The notes: a model not told the origin generated them from the sequence alone. A stretch of DNA of 36,773 nucleotides from Nostoc paludosum FACHB-159 (GCF_014698835.1 NZ_JACJTU010000062.1:1-36773), one strand, 5' to 3'; shown: positions 1-8,216, counted from the stretch's first letter. A program made the numbers and translations.

Positions 1-4
1 AGAA

Positions 5-916
5 TTGATTGGAGGTTGTTCATGGGTAGTTTGGTTGCATGGCATCAAGAGTTATGTTAGCGTACCACATCCGCTAACTACTCCCCCACAGCTTTTTTCG
101 TTCACCCAAGGGCGATTTTTTACAGACATAGATATCAAGCGTCAAAACCAAGTCACTGTTCTGGGTGAAGATTTAGCACAACGATTATTTGGTAATCTCA
201 ACCCCATCGGCGAACAATTGCGAATTAAAAATAGTAGTTTTCAAGTCATTGGCGTATTCAAAGGCAAAGGCTCTAGTATCGGAACCAACTATGATGAGGC
301 GGCTTTGATACCAGTAACTACCGCAGCCAACCGCATTATCGGGAGAAATTCTCCCTATGGTATGTCTGTCGATTACATGGCTGTTTCAGCTCGCAACGCC
401 CAGAGTGTAGATGCTGCCCAGTTTCAAATTATTAATTTACTACGCTTACGGCACAAAATCACTGGTGAAGATGATTTTACTATCAACTCTCAGAAAGAGA
501 TTTTACAAACAGTTAGTCAAATCACTAGTGGATTAACAATTATGTTGGCAGCGATCGCTGCTATCTCTTTAATTGTGGGCGGTATTGGTATTATGAATAT
601 CATGCTTGTCTCCGTAACTGAACGCACCCAAGAAATTGGATTACGAAAAGCGATCGGTGCAACAGAACAAGATATTCTTCTCCAGTTCATAATTGAGGCA
701 ATCATTCTCTCCGCCGCAGGTGGGTTAATTGGTACAGCTATTAGTGGTGGTGGAATTTTGCTCTTAGGTGCTTTGACACCATTAGAAGCGGGAATTTCTC
801 ATGTGGCAATTGCCATGACAGTGGGCGTTTCCGGTAGTATAGGTTTATTCTTTGGCGTTGTGCCAGCTCGTCGTGCTGCCAAACTCGATCCGATTGTGGC
901 TTTAAGAAGTGCTTAA
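5..916 (+). CDS. MacB-type ABC transporter permease, 3' part
   Basis: This is the C-terminal part of a MacB/FtsX-family permease, which works with a LolD/MacB-type ATPase in export or envelope-stress transport. Residues about 35-165 look like the end of the MacB periplasmic core (GRFFTDIDIKRQNQVTVLG). Three hydrophobic segments follow (about 173-200, 225-255, 262-290), with the conserved cytoplasmic ERTQEIGLRKAIGA between the first two, and the usual ending PARRAAKLDPIVALRSA. Complete family members have about 400 residues and an N-terminal membrane helix, which is absent here. The first 30 residues (with Trp-rich, proline-rich text) do not resemble the family, so the gene may be rearranged near position 100, or simply cut by the window edge; the TTG at 5 is unlikely to be the natural start. 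The ATPase gene follows 23 nt downstream, which suggests an operon. Confidence 0.85.
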   Translation: MIGGCSWVVWLHGIKSYVSVPHPLTTPPQLFSFTQGRFFTDIDIKRQNQVTVLGEDLAQRLFGNLNPIGEQLRIKNSSFQVIGVFKGKGSSIGTNYDEAALIPVTTAANRIIGRNSPYGMSVDYMAVSARNAQSVDAAQFQIINLLRLRHKITGEDDFTINSQKEILQTVSQITSGLTIMLAAIAAISLIVGGIGIMNIMLVSVTERTQEIGLRKAIGATEQDILLQFIIEAIILSAAGGLIGTAISGGGILLLGALTPLEAGISHVAIAMTVGVSGSIGLFFGVVPARRAAKLDPIVALRSA

Positions 917-939
917 GTAGGCAGAAGGCAGAAAGTAGA

Positions 940-1698
940 ATGGATACTCAATTTCAAATCCAAAATACTCAATTCAATATTGAACCACAAGAGATAATTC
1001 GCTTAGAAAATATCTTTAAAGTTTATGGCAGTGGCGAAACAGAAGTAAAAGCCCAAAACAATGTCAATTTAACTATTTATCAGGGTGAATATTGCTCGAT
1101 TATGGGGCCATCTGGTTCTGGTAAATCTACAGCTATGAATATTATTGGCTGTTTAGATCGTCCCACATTAGGGAATTATTACTTAGATAACATCGATGTG
1201 GCACAGATAGATAATGCTCAATTAGCACATATTCGGAACCAAAAAATTGGCTTTGTCTTCCAACAATTTCACCTTTTACGCCAATTAACGGCACTAGAAA
1301 ATGTCATGTTGCCGATGGTATATGCTGGTGTCAAAGCTAATGAAAGACACCAAAGAGCCACCGAAGCCTTGAAGCGGGTAGGTTTGGAAAAACGTTTGAA
1401 TAACAAACCCACTCAATTATCTGGCGGACAACAGCAACGAGTAGCGATCGCTCGTGCTATTGTTAACCGTCCTGTATTACTGTTAGCAGATGAACCAACG
1501 GGTGCCCTTGATTCGCATACAACTCAAGAAGTATTAAATATCTTCGGCGAACTCAATGCTACTGGTATCACAGTAGTAATGGTAACTCATGAGCCTGAAG
1601 TTGCCCGCCAAACCCAACGCATCGTCTGGTTTCGTGATGGGGAAGTGTTGCACTCTCACCTTACCCCTGCTGACTTGAGCCAGATGGTAGTTTCTTGA
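940..1698 (+). CDS. MacB/LolD-family ABC transporter ATP-binding protein
   Basis: A 252-aa ATPase subunit of a MacB/LolD-type transporter that would power the permease encoded just upstream. The nucleotide-binding motifs are all visible: Walker A GPSGSGKST (about residues 54-62), Q-loop in FVFQQFHLL, signature LSGGQQQR, Walker B LLLADEPT and the switch histidine in MVTHEP. Length is near the 230-250 aa usual for the family; the first 20 residues (DTQFQIQNTQFNIEPQ) are a short extension, so an internal start cannot be excluded. The intergenic stretch at 917-939 (GCAGAAGGCAGAA) is one of the low-complexity spacers common in Nostoc genomes. It appears intact. Confidence 0.93.
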   Translation: MDTQFQIQNTQFNIEPQEIIRLENIFKVYGSGETEVKAQNNVNLTIYQGEYCSIMGPSGSGKSTAMNIIGCLDRPTLGNYYLDNIDVAQIDNAQLAHIRNQKIGFVFQQFHLLRQLTALENVMLPMVYAGVKANERHQRATEALKRVGLEKRLNNKPTQLSGGQQQRVAIARAIVNRPVLLLADEPTGALDSHTTQEVLNIFGELNATGITVVMVTHEPEVARQTQRIVWFRDGEVLHSHLTPADLSQMVVS

Positions 1699-1733
1699 AC
1701 AGAATTAAACCTGATTCACTTGTAAGGTAACTT

Positions 1734-2096
1734 ATGTTTGAGCAAAAGTTTCTACGTCTAGATGGGTTTACAAAAGCAGAAAGGATTGGAATGACTGCTC
1801 GTGTAAGTGAGGCGATTAACAAAGCAGGAGCTTGGATTACTGATTTTCACTTATACTCGAATATCTTAATCTGCATCAACTTTGAAGTACCAAGCGCCAA
1901 CGTGGAAAAATTGGCTATATTTCTCCAACAGACAGGGTTGCATTTGAGCCAAGAGAGCTTGTCCCAACTCATGTCTGCTCATGAATCTGCTAATGACTCG
2001 GCGCTCAAAGACAAAGAGCTAGTAGGAACATTGCAAATTACATTTGTACATAACGAACCCGACTTGCTCCGAGAGGTTCCTGCTGTTCCGGGATAA
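1734..2096 (+). CDS. Conserved-looking hypothetical protein after the ABC operon
   Basis: A 120-aa soluble protein that I do not recognise. ATG at 1734 is preceded by an AAGG ribosome-binding site about 8 nt upstream, and the gene begins 35 nt after the ATPase stop, so it is probably the last gene of the ABC operon. The sequence alternates predicted helix and strand (FTKAERIGMTARVSEAINKAGAWITDFHLYSNILICINFEV), giving an ACT-like or ferredoxin-like feel: two beta-alpha-beta halves with ICINFEV and LQITFVHNEPD as strands. No signal peptide or membrane segment is present. A small accessory or regulatory role for the transporter is only an inference from position. Confidence 0.7.
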   Translation: MFEQKFLRLDGFTKAERIGMTARVSEAINKAGAWITDFHLYSNILICINFEVPSANVEKLAIFLQQTGLHLSQESLSQLMSAHESANDSALKDKELVGTLQITFVHNEPDLLREVPAVPG

Positions 2097-2808
2097 GAGC
2101 CAGGGCGAATGTATCTAAAATATAGAATCTTCAAACTTTATCCACTCTACCCAAATTGGCTAATAGTTAATTTCACTCCGCAGATTCATCCAATCGGGTG
2201 AGTTAATCGAGTGAGACAATTGCGGGAAGTTTTAATGAGATGCTTGACTTTATGATTTGACCATGACATTCATAGAGGCATTGAGAGCAGATGGATACTT
2301 TACTTGCTCATCCTAAATTCAGACTAGACTTCTCTTCGCTGAAGCGGAATACTGCTATGAAAACAGAAGAAAACTCTTTTCACGATGGTGAGGTTTTGGT
2401 TGAACAAAATCAAATTATTGAGCATTTGCGTCAGGTTAAAGCAAATTATTGTCTGGAACGTAAAACTTTTTGGTAAGCAATGTTTTGTTCCTCAAGCTGT
2501 GACAAAAACAATCCGTTATAGACTCACTGCTTTTCAGTTATGTACCTATGTTTGCAGGTGTAACCCTGTTCTGTCACTCTGAGAAAAGAAAAATCAAAGC
2601 CAAATTTTAAACTGTAGAGATAACGGGCATTTGAGCGTTTATTTTCTAATAGAATGGCTGGAATCAAGCTTTTTTGGCAAAAGTCTTATGCTGTAAGCAT
2701 CCTAGATTATTCTCCAGTAAAAGTGACAGAAGAGGGGTAATCATACTGGCGATCTCCAACTTGATTAAACCAGTACCAAAAGCCCTATCGACAATTAGGA
2801 GAAAAATT
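2097..2808. other. Intergenic region without a convincing gene
   Basis: About 700 nt between the ABC operon and the secreted-protein gene. Two short overlapping open frames (2291-2476 and 2385-2582, plus strand) are present, but neither has a ribosome-binding site or recognisable protein features, and they overlap in different frames. The 45 codons from 2674 to 2808 are an in-frame upstream extension of the next gene and contain no signal-peptide-like start. I see no strong inverted repeat or RNA gene here. It most likely contains the promoter of the secreted-protein gene plus decayed sequence. Confidence 0.5.
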
Positions 2809-3432
2809 ATGCAACTAAACCGCAAAAATTATACTTATTTATCTGTACTTGTTTTAGCTGTAGCTGGAACAACTGGAGGATCAATGCAATTATCACAGCC
2901 TGCAATGGCTGGAGAATCAGTTCGAGAATGTATACAAGCACTCATAGACGATGGTATCTCTGAAACTAATGCAGCGATCGCTTGTAGTGGTCAGCGAAAT
3001 AGTAATTGGGATAACTATAAAAACGGAAGCACATACTTAGAACTACGGGCAAGGTCTGGGCCAACACCAGAAGGACGCTGGCGTTATTCCGCCCCTGGTG
3101 TACCTTACGATGTTATGCAAAGAGCTGGCTGTCAAAATATCAGTGGAGATGATTGGCGTTGTCCGACTCGTAAACTGCGAGTTTATGTTCACAATCATCA
3201 GCCACAATATCTAGAATTACGGGCAAGGTCTGGGCCAACACCAGAAGGACGTTGGCGTTATTCTGCCCCTGGTGTACCTTACGATGTCATGCAAAGAGCT
3301 GGTTGTCAAAATATCAGTGGAGATGATTGGCGTTGTCCGACCCGTAAACTACGAGTTTATATTCATAATAATCTTGGCTCGTCTATCCAGTTTCCTCAAC
3401 CGCCAGAAAACCCAGTAATATTTCCATTTTAA
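2809..3432 (+). CDS. Secreted protein with a tandem-duplicated 58-aa domain
   Basis: A 207-aa exported protein of unknown function. I chose ATG 2809 rather than the upstream start at 2674 because it has an AGGAG site 7-8 nt before it and opens a good signal peptide: positive NRKNY, a hydrophobic stretch YLSVLVLAVAGTTGG, and a cleavage site after PAMA (about residue 35). A short segment with two cysteines follows (ECIQALIDDGIS...AIACSGQ). Two nearly identical 58-residue copies come next (about residues 76-133 and 134-191), each beginning YLELRARSGPTPEG and carrying one Cys pair (GCQNISGDDWRC) that could form a disulfide. A proline-rich tail ends the protein. The family is not recognised; an envelope or extracellular role is inferred from the signal peptide only. 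Confidence 0.82.
   Translation: MQLNRKNYTYLSVLVLAVAGTTGGSMQLSQPAMAGESVRECIQALIDDGISETNAAIACSGQRNSNWDNYKNGSTYLELRARSGPTPEGRWRYSAPGVPYDVMQRAGCQNISGDDWRCPTRKLRVYVHNHQPQYLELRARSGPTPEGRWRYSAPGVPYDVMQRAGCQNISGDDWRCPTRKLRVYIHNNLGSSIQFPQPPENPVIFPF
3034..3381 (+). repeat. 174-bp tandem duplication inside the secreted-protein gene
   Basis: Copy 1 is 3034-3207 and copy 2 is 3208-3381, exactly 174 bp (58 codons) apart. The protein copies are identical over about the first 51 residues, and most nucleotide differences are third-position changes (for example CTG/CTA, TCC/TCT, GTT/GTC), so both copies seem to have been kept under protein-level selection or gene conversion. Confidence 0.93.
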
Positions 3433-3497
3433 GGCAAATTAAAATTATTTAGCACTAACATAAGTTTCTATTTTGTTGTTATTGGCAGTTCAAATTT

Positions 3498-3758
3498 ATG
3501 AATCAAATGAAGTGGTATAACGAACCTAGTACCTGGAATGAACAGGCAGAAATTATTTCTGTTAATGCAGGAGGAAAAACTGATTTTTGGCAAAAGACTC
3601 ACTATCATTTCATGCGTGATAATGGCAACTTTTACTATCAGTAAGTAACAGGTGACTTTACAGTTGAAGTCAAAATTATAGGACAATATCAGGCTTTATA
3701 TGACCAAGCCGGATTGATGATTCGGAAGATTCTTTTTTTTGGAGCATGGATTGAGTGA
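3498..3758 (+). pseudogene. DUF1349-like protein remnant with an in-frame stop
   Basis: Translation from ATG 3498 gives a start typical of DUF1349 (concanavalin-like) proteins: MKWYNEPSTWNEQ, then GGKTDFWQKTHYHFMRDNGNFYYQ. At 3642-3644 a TAA interrupts the frame where the family usually has a Gln or Glu codon. The same frame then continues with family-like sequence, VTGDFTVEVKIIGQYQALYDQAGLMIR, until homology is lost around 3726-3758, where it runs into a T-rich stretch and a second stop (TGA 3756). The expected remaining 100 or so residues are missing. The gene is therefore broken twice: one nonsense change and a 3' truncation or deletion. Confidence 0.75.
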
Positions 3759-4017
3759 TGAGCCAAATATTCAAGTTTGGCAGAACCGCTTGAACTCCCT
3801 GAATAAAGTCATTGGTGACGGTTGCAATATCAACCGTGATATCAAACAGCTAGTTTTAGACCAGTTTGAAAAATTGACTGTTGAGCAGTTCTATGCGCCC
3901 AAACTACCAAAAATAGGTGGTTATTTATACAAAGGTATTGCCACTAAATGTGAGCGTTCGCTTCACTCAATCAATGAAGATGCAGAGATGATGGGGAGCA
4001 GAGGAGAAACCCCATAG
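3739..4017 (+). CDS. Unrecognised 92-aa open frame, possibly a gene fragment
   Basis: The frame opens at TTG 3739 within the tail of the DUF1349-like remnant and has no ribosome-binding site. Its residues (VWQNRLNSLNKVIGDGCNINRDIKQLV...YAPKLPKIGGYLYKGIATKCERS) look like real protein, predicted helical with a C-terminal glycine-rich segment, and it ends in a low-complexity tail (MMGSRGE) often seen where Nostoc intergenic repeats are read through. I do not recognise the family. The most likely reading is the 3' remnant of a larger gene joined to the broken DUF1349 gene by a deletion, but a small intact gene cannot be ruled out. Confidence 0.35.
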   Translation: MEHGLSDEPNIQVWQNRLNSLNKVIGDGCNINRDIKQLVLDQFEKLTVEQFYAPKLPKIGGYLYKGIATKCERSLHSINEDAEMMGSRGETP

Positions 4018-4111
4018 ATAAATTATATTTTTGTTTTTCTTTCTACTTCAACCATATTTCTCCTGATATTATGTAAACCAATATACCGATTAATTCAGCT
4101 ACCAAATAACT

Positions 4112-6586
4112 GTGCAGTTACAACAAATCATCAAAAATTTCAGTCAAGAACGTGATTTTGTTGCCGCAATTCTTGATACGATTGCTGCTTTAGTTATAGT
4201 CCTTGATAAACAAGGGCGAATTGTCTGTTTTAATAGTGCTTGCGAGGAAATAACTCAATATTCATTTGCCGAAGTAGAAAATAAATTGTTCTGGGATATA
4301 TTTTCACTTCCAAAAGAAATAGAGTTAGCTAAATTAGAATTTAATCAGATAAATCCTGAAGAACTTACCAAAACATCCGAAAGATATTTATTAACTAAAG
4401 ATAGAAAACAGCGATTAATTGCTTGGACAATAAATGCTCTTGTAGATGAGAGCGGAAAACTTAGTTATGTTATTGCTACTGGTCAAGATATAACAGAAAG
4501 TAGAAAAGCAGAAATCGCTCTTCAACATAGTGAAGAACGATTCCGGATGATGGTTGAAGGTAGTGAACAAGTATTTTTTTATATTCATGACAATAATCAT
4601 ATATTTGAATATATTTCTCCCTCAGTTCAGACAGTATTAGGATATACACCAGAAGAATTAGTTGGGAAAGAATGTGAATATTTTTTGATAGATGATGCTG
4701 CTAAAGCAGAAGCTATTGGATTAACTGATAAAGCTTTACTAACAGGGGAACGCAATAAACCATTTATAGTAATTTCACGCCATAAAGATGGGTATTCCTT
4801 ATTCACTGAAGTTGTAGAAACACCTTTAATAATTGATGGTAATGTTGTGGGTATGCAAGGATTTATCCGCGATATTACCAAACGTAAAATTGCTGAAATA
4901 GAGTTATGTCAGCAAAGAGATTTTAATACTACAATCGTGCAAACTTCTCCAGCTTTTTTTGTGGCTATCAATCCAGATGGTACAGTGAGGATGATGAACC
5001 AAGCAATGCTGAATGCCCTGGATTATACTCTTGAGGAAGTTGTAGGTACTAATTATCTTGCTAATTTTGTCCCGACAGAGCAACAAGAAATGCTGGCGCA
5101 AGTTTTCCAGTCAGCAAATGTACAAGAATTATTACCCAACCAAGAAAACTATGTATTAACTAAAAGTGGTAATAAATTACTTATAGACTGGCATGGCAGA
5201 GCAGTTTTTAAAGAAAATGGGGAGCTTAACTTCTTCTTTGGGTTTGGAATTGATATTACTGAACGCAGACAAGGCGAAATTCAATTACGTGCAGCCGCCC
5301 AAAGAGAGAGATTAATTTCAGAAATTGCGCTGAGAGTTTTACAAAGTTTGAATTTAGAGGAGATTATCAACACTACAGTAACAGAAGTTCGTCAATTTCT
5401 TCAAGCCGACAGAGTATTTATTAGCAACTTGAATGATATTTTACAAAGTAAGATTTTCGCTGAATCTGTAGCTATAAATTGCCAACCAATTTCAGAGTTA
5501 TTTTTAAAAAATAATGATTATATTCAAGAAATAAAAAGTTTATTCTCTCAAGGAGATTTACAAAAAATTGACGATATCAGCCAAATCCAACTTTCTCCCA
5601 AGCGTGCTTACTATTTCGCTAAATATCAGGTAAAAGCTTGTTTAGCAGTACCAATTATGGTGGGGGAAAAGTTTTTTGGTACATTGGTTGTTCATCAATG
5701 TTCGAGAGTGCGTCATTGGCAGCAGGTAGAAATTGACTTACTGCAACAATTAGCAACACAAGTAGCAATTGCTATTCAAAAAGCTCAACTCTTTCAACAA
5801 ATCCAATCGCTCAATCTCGGTTTAGAACGCAAAGTACAAGAAAGAACTGCTCAATTGCAGCAAAGAATGGTAGAAATACAAGATTTATATCAACGCCAAG
5901 ATGAGTTTTTACACGCTGTCTCTCATGATTTACGCACACCCATTACAGGGACTTTGATGTTATTAAAACACTGGCAACAATCACCTGTAGAAAATATCTC
6001 TTTACCTCGGAATATTTTAGATAGAATGATTGAGAGTGGGGAACGCCAACTGCATCTGATTAACTCATTATTGGAAACACATATTAGTGAGAGTCAAGGA
6101 ATTTCCTTACATTGTGAACCTGTAAAAATCAGTGAATTAGTGAAATCTATTACTGAAGATTTAGAATCATTTTTTGTAAAAAATCGTGCAACTATTCATA
6201 ATTTATTCTTGGATGATTTGCCTCTTGTGAATGCAGATTCTTTGCAATTAAGGCGTGTATTTGAAAACTTAATCAGTAATGCACTAAATCATAACCTTCC
6301 AGGGTTACAAATTACTTTGCAAACAAGCAAAGAAGGAGAAATGATCCGTTGTCTAGTGCAGGATAATGGTGTGGGTATGAACGAGGAACAATGCTCAGAA
6401 ATATTTGAACGCTATTCTAGAGGCGATCGCCTCCGGGGGGGCGTAGCCCATCGCTCTCGTTCTACTGGTATTGGTTTAGGCTTATATCTCTGTCGTCAAA
6501 TTATCACTGCACATGGTGGACAAATTGGAGTTCATAGTAGTCCAGGTAAAGGTGCAACTTTCTGGTTTACCTTACCTATCGTTTAA
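4112..6586 (+). CDS. PAS-PAS-PAS-GAF sensor histidine kinase
   Basis: An 824-aa cytoplasmic sensor kinase. Three PAS/PAC units occupy about residues 12-130, 140-262 and 268-390, each ending in a DIT(E/K) motif. A GAF domain follows (about 400-560), then a short coiled coil (QIQSLNLGLERKVQERTAQL), a HisKA domain with H605 in HAVSHDLRTP, and a HATPase with N box around ENLISNALNHN, G1 box DNGVGM (751-756), F box IFERY and G2 box GIGLGLYL. The GAF resembles phytochrome/cyanobacteriochrome GAFs but has SPKR (495-498) where chromophore-binding members have SPCH, so it probably does not attach bilin through that Cys. Eight residues (774-781) come from a repeat insertion in the ATP lid. Start is GTG 4112 with no clear ribosome-binding site; an in-frame TAA at 4091 blocks extension, so the N-terminus may be trimmed. 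No cognate regulator is adjacent. Confidence 0.9.
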   Translation: MQLQQIIKNFSQERDFVAAILDTIAALVIVLDKQGRIVCFNSACEEITQYSFAEVENKLFWDIFSLPKEIELAKLEFNQINPEELTKTSERYLLTKDRKQRLIAWTINALVDESGKLSYVIATGQDITESRKAEIALQHSEERFRMMVEGSEQVFFYIHDNNHIFEYISPSVQTVLGYTPEELVGKECEYFLIDDAAKAEAIGLTDKALLTGERNKPFIVISRHKDGYSLFTEVVETPLIIDGNVVGMQGFIRDITKRKIAEIELCQQRDFNTTIVQTSPAFFVAINPDGTVRMMNQAMLNALDYTLEEVVGTNYLANFVPTEQQEMLAQVFQSANVQELLPNQENYVLTKSGNKLLIDWHGRAVFKENGELNFFFGFGIDITERRQGEIQLRAAAQRERLISEIALRVLQSLNLEEIINTTVTEVRQFLQADRVFISNLNDILQSKIFAESVAINCQPISELFLKNNDYIQEIKSLFSQGDLQKIDDISQIQLSPKRAYYFAKYQVKACLAVPIMVGEKFFGTLVVHQCSRVRHWQQVEIDLLQQLATQVAIAIQKAQLFQQIQSLNLGLERKVQERTAQLQQRMVEIQDLYQRQDEFLHAVSHDLRTPITGTLMLLKHWQQSPVENISLPRNILDRMIESGERQLHLINSLLETHISESQGISLHCEPVKISELVKSITEDLESFFVKNRATIHNLFLDDLPLVNADSLQLRRVFENLISNALNHNLPGLQITLQTSKEGEMIRCLVQDNGVGMNEEQCSEIFERYSRGDRLRGGVAHRSRSTGIGLGLYLCRQIITAHGGQIGVHSSPGKGATFWFTLPIV
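6426..6454 (+). repeat. 24-bp small dispersed repeat inserted in frame in the kinase
   Basis: Bases 6431-6454 (ctccgggggggcgtagccc plus atcgc) form a 24-bp insertion flanked by a 5-bp duplication ATCGC (6426-6430 and 6450-6454). It resembles the small dispersed repeats known from Nostoc-type genomes. Removing 24 bp restores a typical ATP-lid sequence SRGDRSRSTGIGLGL. A related stretch (gcgtagcccatcgctc) recurs at about 31624-31639. Confidence 0.7.
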
Positions 6587-7357
6587 ACGTGGATATGCCC
6601 GTAACCCATAGCTCAAAAAAGTAATCTTGCCTGTTTTATCCCGCAGGAAAGCAGCATTTCCTATCTGTGTGTTCCCTAAAAATACCCCAAATGTGTCTGA
6701 GCGGAGCGATCGCAATTCGAGATCGGGTTGTCCTGCAAATTTAGTCTTGAGCTTACCTTGTTCTAGAACAATTGCCAGAGTACCTAGCTTCCCTGTAATT
6801 CCAGAAACAGCATAGTTTCCGGTATAGGCTTTGAGTGCGGTATCATCTAACTTTATTGGAAGTGTAGGATTCGGTTTTGGCAGTTGCAGCAAAGATTGTG
6901 TAGCAGCTTCCACAATTGGGGCAGAGTTAAATCCTGTTTTATTTGCCAAAATTACAATACCAAATTTCTCAGATGGGATGGTCTGTAGTGCAGCACTATA
7001 ACCATTAATTGAGCCGTCATGCCCAATATTTTTGATGTTATTATCCTTCGGCTCGACAATTAACCCTAAGCCATAGCCCACATTCAATGAGGCAAGATTT
7101 AACACAGGCGTTTTCATTGCTTGCATAGAACTTGCACTCAAGATTGTTTTGCCATTGAGTTTGCCATCTTCTAGGAGAAATAATATTAAGCGGCTGAGGT
7201 CTTCCACCGATGAAAAGACAAACCCTGCGGGGTATTCAGCGACGTTATCAGGATTAGGGCGCACAGTTTCCAGTCCGGCTTTGCCTGGTTGATAACCCAC
7301 TGCTAGGGGATAGGTCAAAGCAACATTAGGTAATAAAGTGGTACGCGCCATTCCCAA
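6572..7357 (-). pseudogene. Beta-lactamase-family serine hydrolase, 5'-truncated
   Basis: About 261 residues of the C-terminal part of a class C beta-lactamase-like serine hydrolase (PF00144 type). It begins at LGMARTTLLP, which in the family lies roughly 170 residues into the protein, so the SxxK nucleophile and YxN motifs are missing. Conserved later parts are visible: PAGFVFSSVEDLSRLILFLL, YGLGL, and the HDGSINGYSA segment that corresponds to the KTG-like HxG motif, followed by a C-terminal beta-rich domain. Reading the same frame further upstream (to about 7390) still gives plausible sequence (YGQNVFPALG) before a stop, so homology breaks at a HIP1 site (7385-7392) shared with the divergent SH3 gene. 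The 3' end overlaps the kinase gene by 15 nt, tail to tail. Catalysis is not expected. Confidence 0.75.
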
Positions 7358-7372
7358 AGCTGGAAAGACATT

Positions 7373-7729
7373 TTGACCATAACCGCGATCGCCATTTCTC
7401 TTCTAGCCAGTTATTCCCCAATGGCGCAAGCTAGATTTTGTCGAACGATTGCCAAGGACTGGGATGGCTATGTCGATGTGAGATCATCACCCAAAGTTCG
7501 CTTTAACAACATTAATACCATGCTTCCTAACGGCACAGTATTAGATGTTATCGGACAGCAAGGCAATTGGCTGGAAATTTATACACCGGATAACAAATTG
7601 GGCCCAAACTATGAAACCGGATGGGTAGCAGCAGAGCAAACCCGGCGGATCTGTTCTAGGGATAGCAGACCCCACCGATATAACCAAAATTACGACGATT
7701 ACCGGGATTACGAGCCTCGGCGAAATTAA
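7373..7729 (+). CDS. Secreted SH3-domain-like protein, start probably lost
   Basis: A 118-aa protein with a hydrophobic signal-like start (ITAIAISLLASYSPMAQA) and a bacterial SH3-like fold region (about 25-85): GYVDVRSSPKVRFNNI, PNGTVLDVIGQQGNWLEIY and GWVAAEQTRRIC. Two or three cysteines and a polar, Tyr/Arg-rich tail (YNQNYDDYRDYEPRRN) complete it. Such proteins usually act at the cell wall or periplasm. The only usable start is TTG 7373: an in-frame TAA lies at 7334, there is no ATG or GTG between, and no ribosome-binding site. The first few residues of the signal peptide therefore seem to have been removed by the same join that truncated the hydrolase gene on the opposite strand. It may be non-functional. 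Confidence 0.6.
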   Translation: MTITAIAISLLASYSPMAQARFCRTIAKDWDGYVDVRSSPKVRFNNINTMLPNGTVLDVIGQQGNWLEIYTPDNKLGPNYETGWVAAEQTRRICSRDSRPHRYNQNYDDYRDYEPRRN

Positions 7730-7912
7730 CTAGTAAGCGAGGGCTCATGTATCACTACCTTTGCGAAGTTCTACAACAGAGCGTGGATTTCATCTAAAAA
7801 CTTTTCTCAGTATAAATAAGTGACTATTATTACTATTTTACTCAGAGGGACAAAAAAGGGGAGTAAGTAGGGAGTAAATGGGGTAAAATTCCCACTCATT
7901 CCCCTTAAAAGT

Positions 7913-7968
7913 GGACAATTATCTCTACAAATAAAAATTATTATTTTCTCCAGCAAAATAATTGTCCA
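7913..7968. repeat. 10-bp perfect inverted repeat, 36-nt spacer
   Basis: GGACAATTAT (7913-7922) is the exact reverse complement of ATAATTGTCC (7959-7968). The spacer is AT-rich. It could bind a relaxosome protein or be a transcription signal; no T-run follows. Confidence 0.6.
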
Positions 7969-8191
7969 TATTTTTGGTGATAACTGGGTGAGAACTGGGG
8001 GAAAGTAGGGGAAGAATGGGAGGAAGCGAACACCTGCCTCTAATTCCAGCCCTCGCGCTCAAACCCCCACTGTACAAGACTTCCCGTGTTTGCTATACTT
8101 TTCGTATTCCGTCGCCGCCTTGTAGTAGCGAGCAATGGCGGCGTATTACATTTCTTCATATAAATCCTAGTTTTTCGCGCCGCCAAGCTCG

Positions 8192-8216
8192 CCAAAGTGG
8201 GTCTCACCCCCTTTGG
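8192..8216 (+). other. Candidate oriT hairpin
   Basis: CCAAAGTGGGT (8192-8202), loop CTC, ACCCCCTTTGG (8206-8216): an 11-bp stem with a single mismatch, followed by AAACCCCC. A hairpin next to the nick site, shortly upstream of the mobilisation genes (183 nt before mobC here), is the usual oriT arrangement. The nick position itself cannot be read from sequence alone. Confidence 0.45.

Noticed and set aside
2291..2582. Two small overlapping frames (61 and 65 aa)
   Set aside because: Different frames over the same bases, no ribosome-binding site and no recognisable protein pattern.
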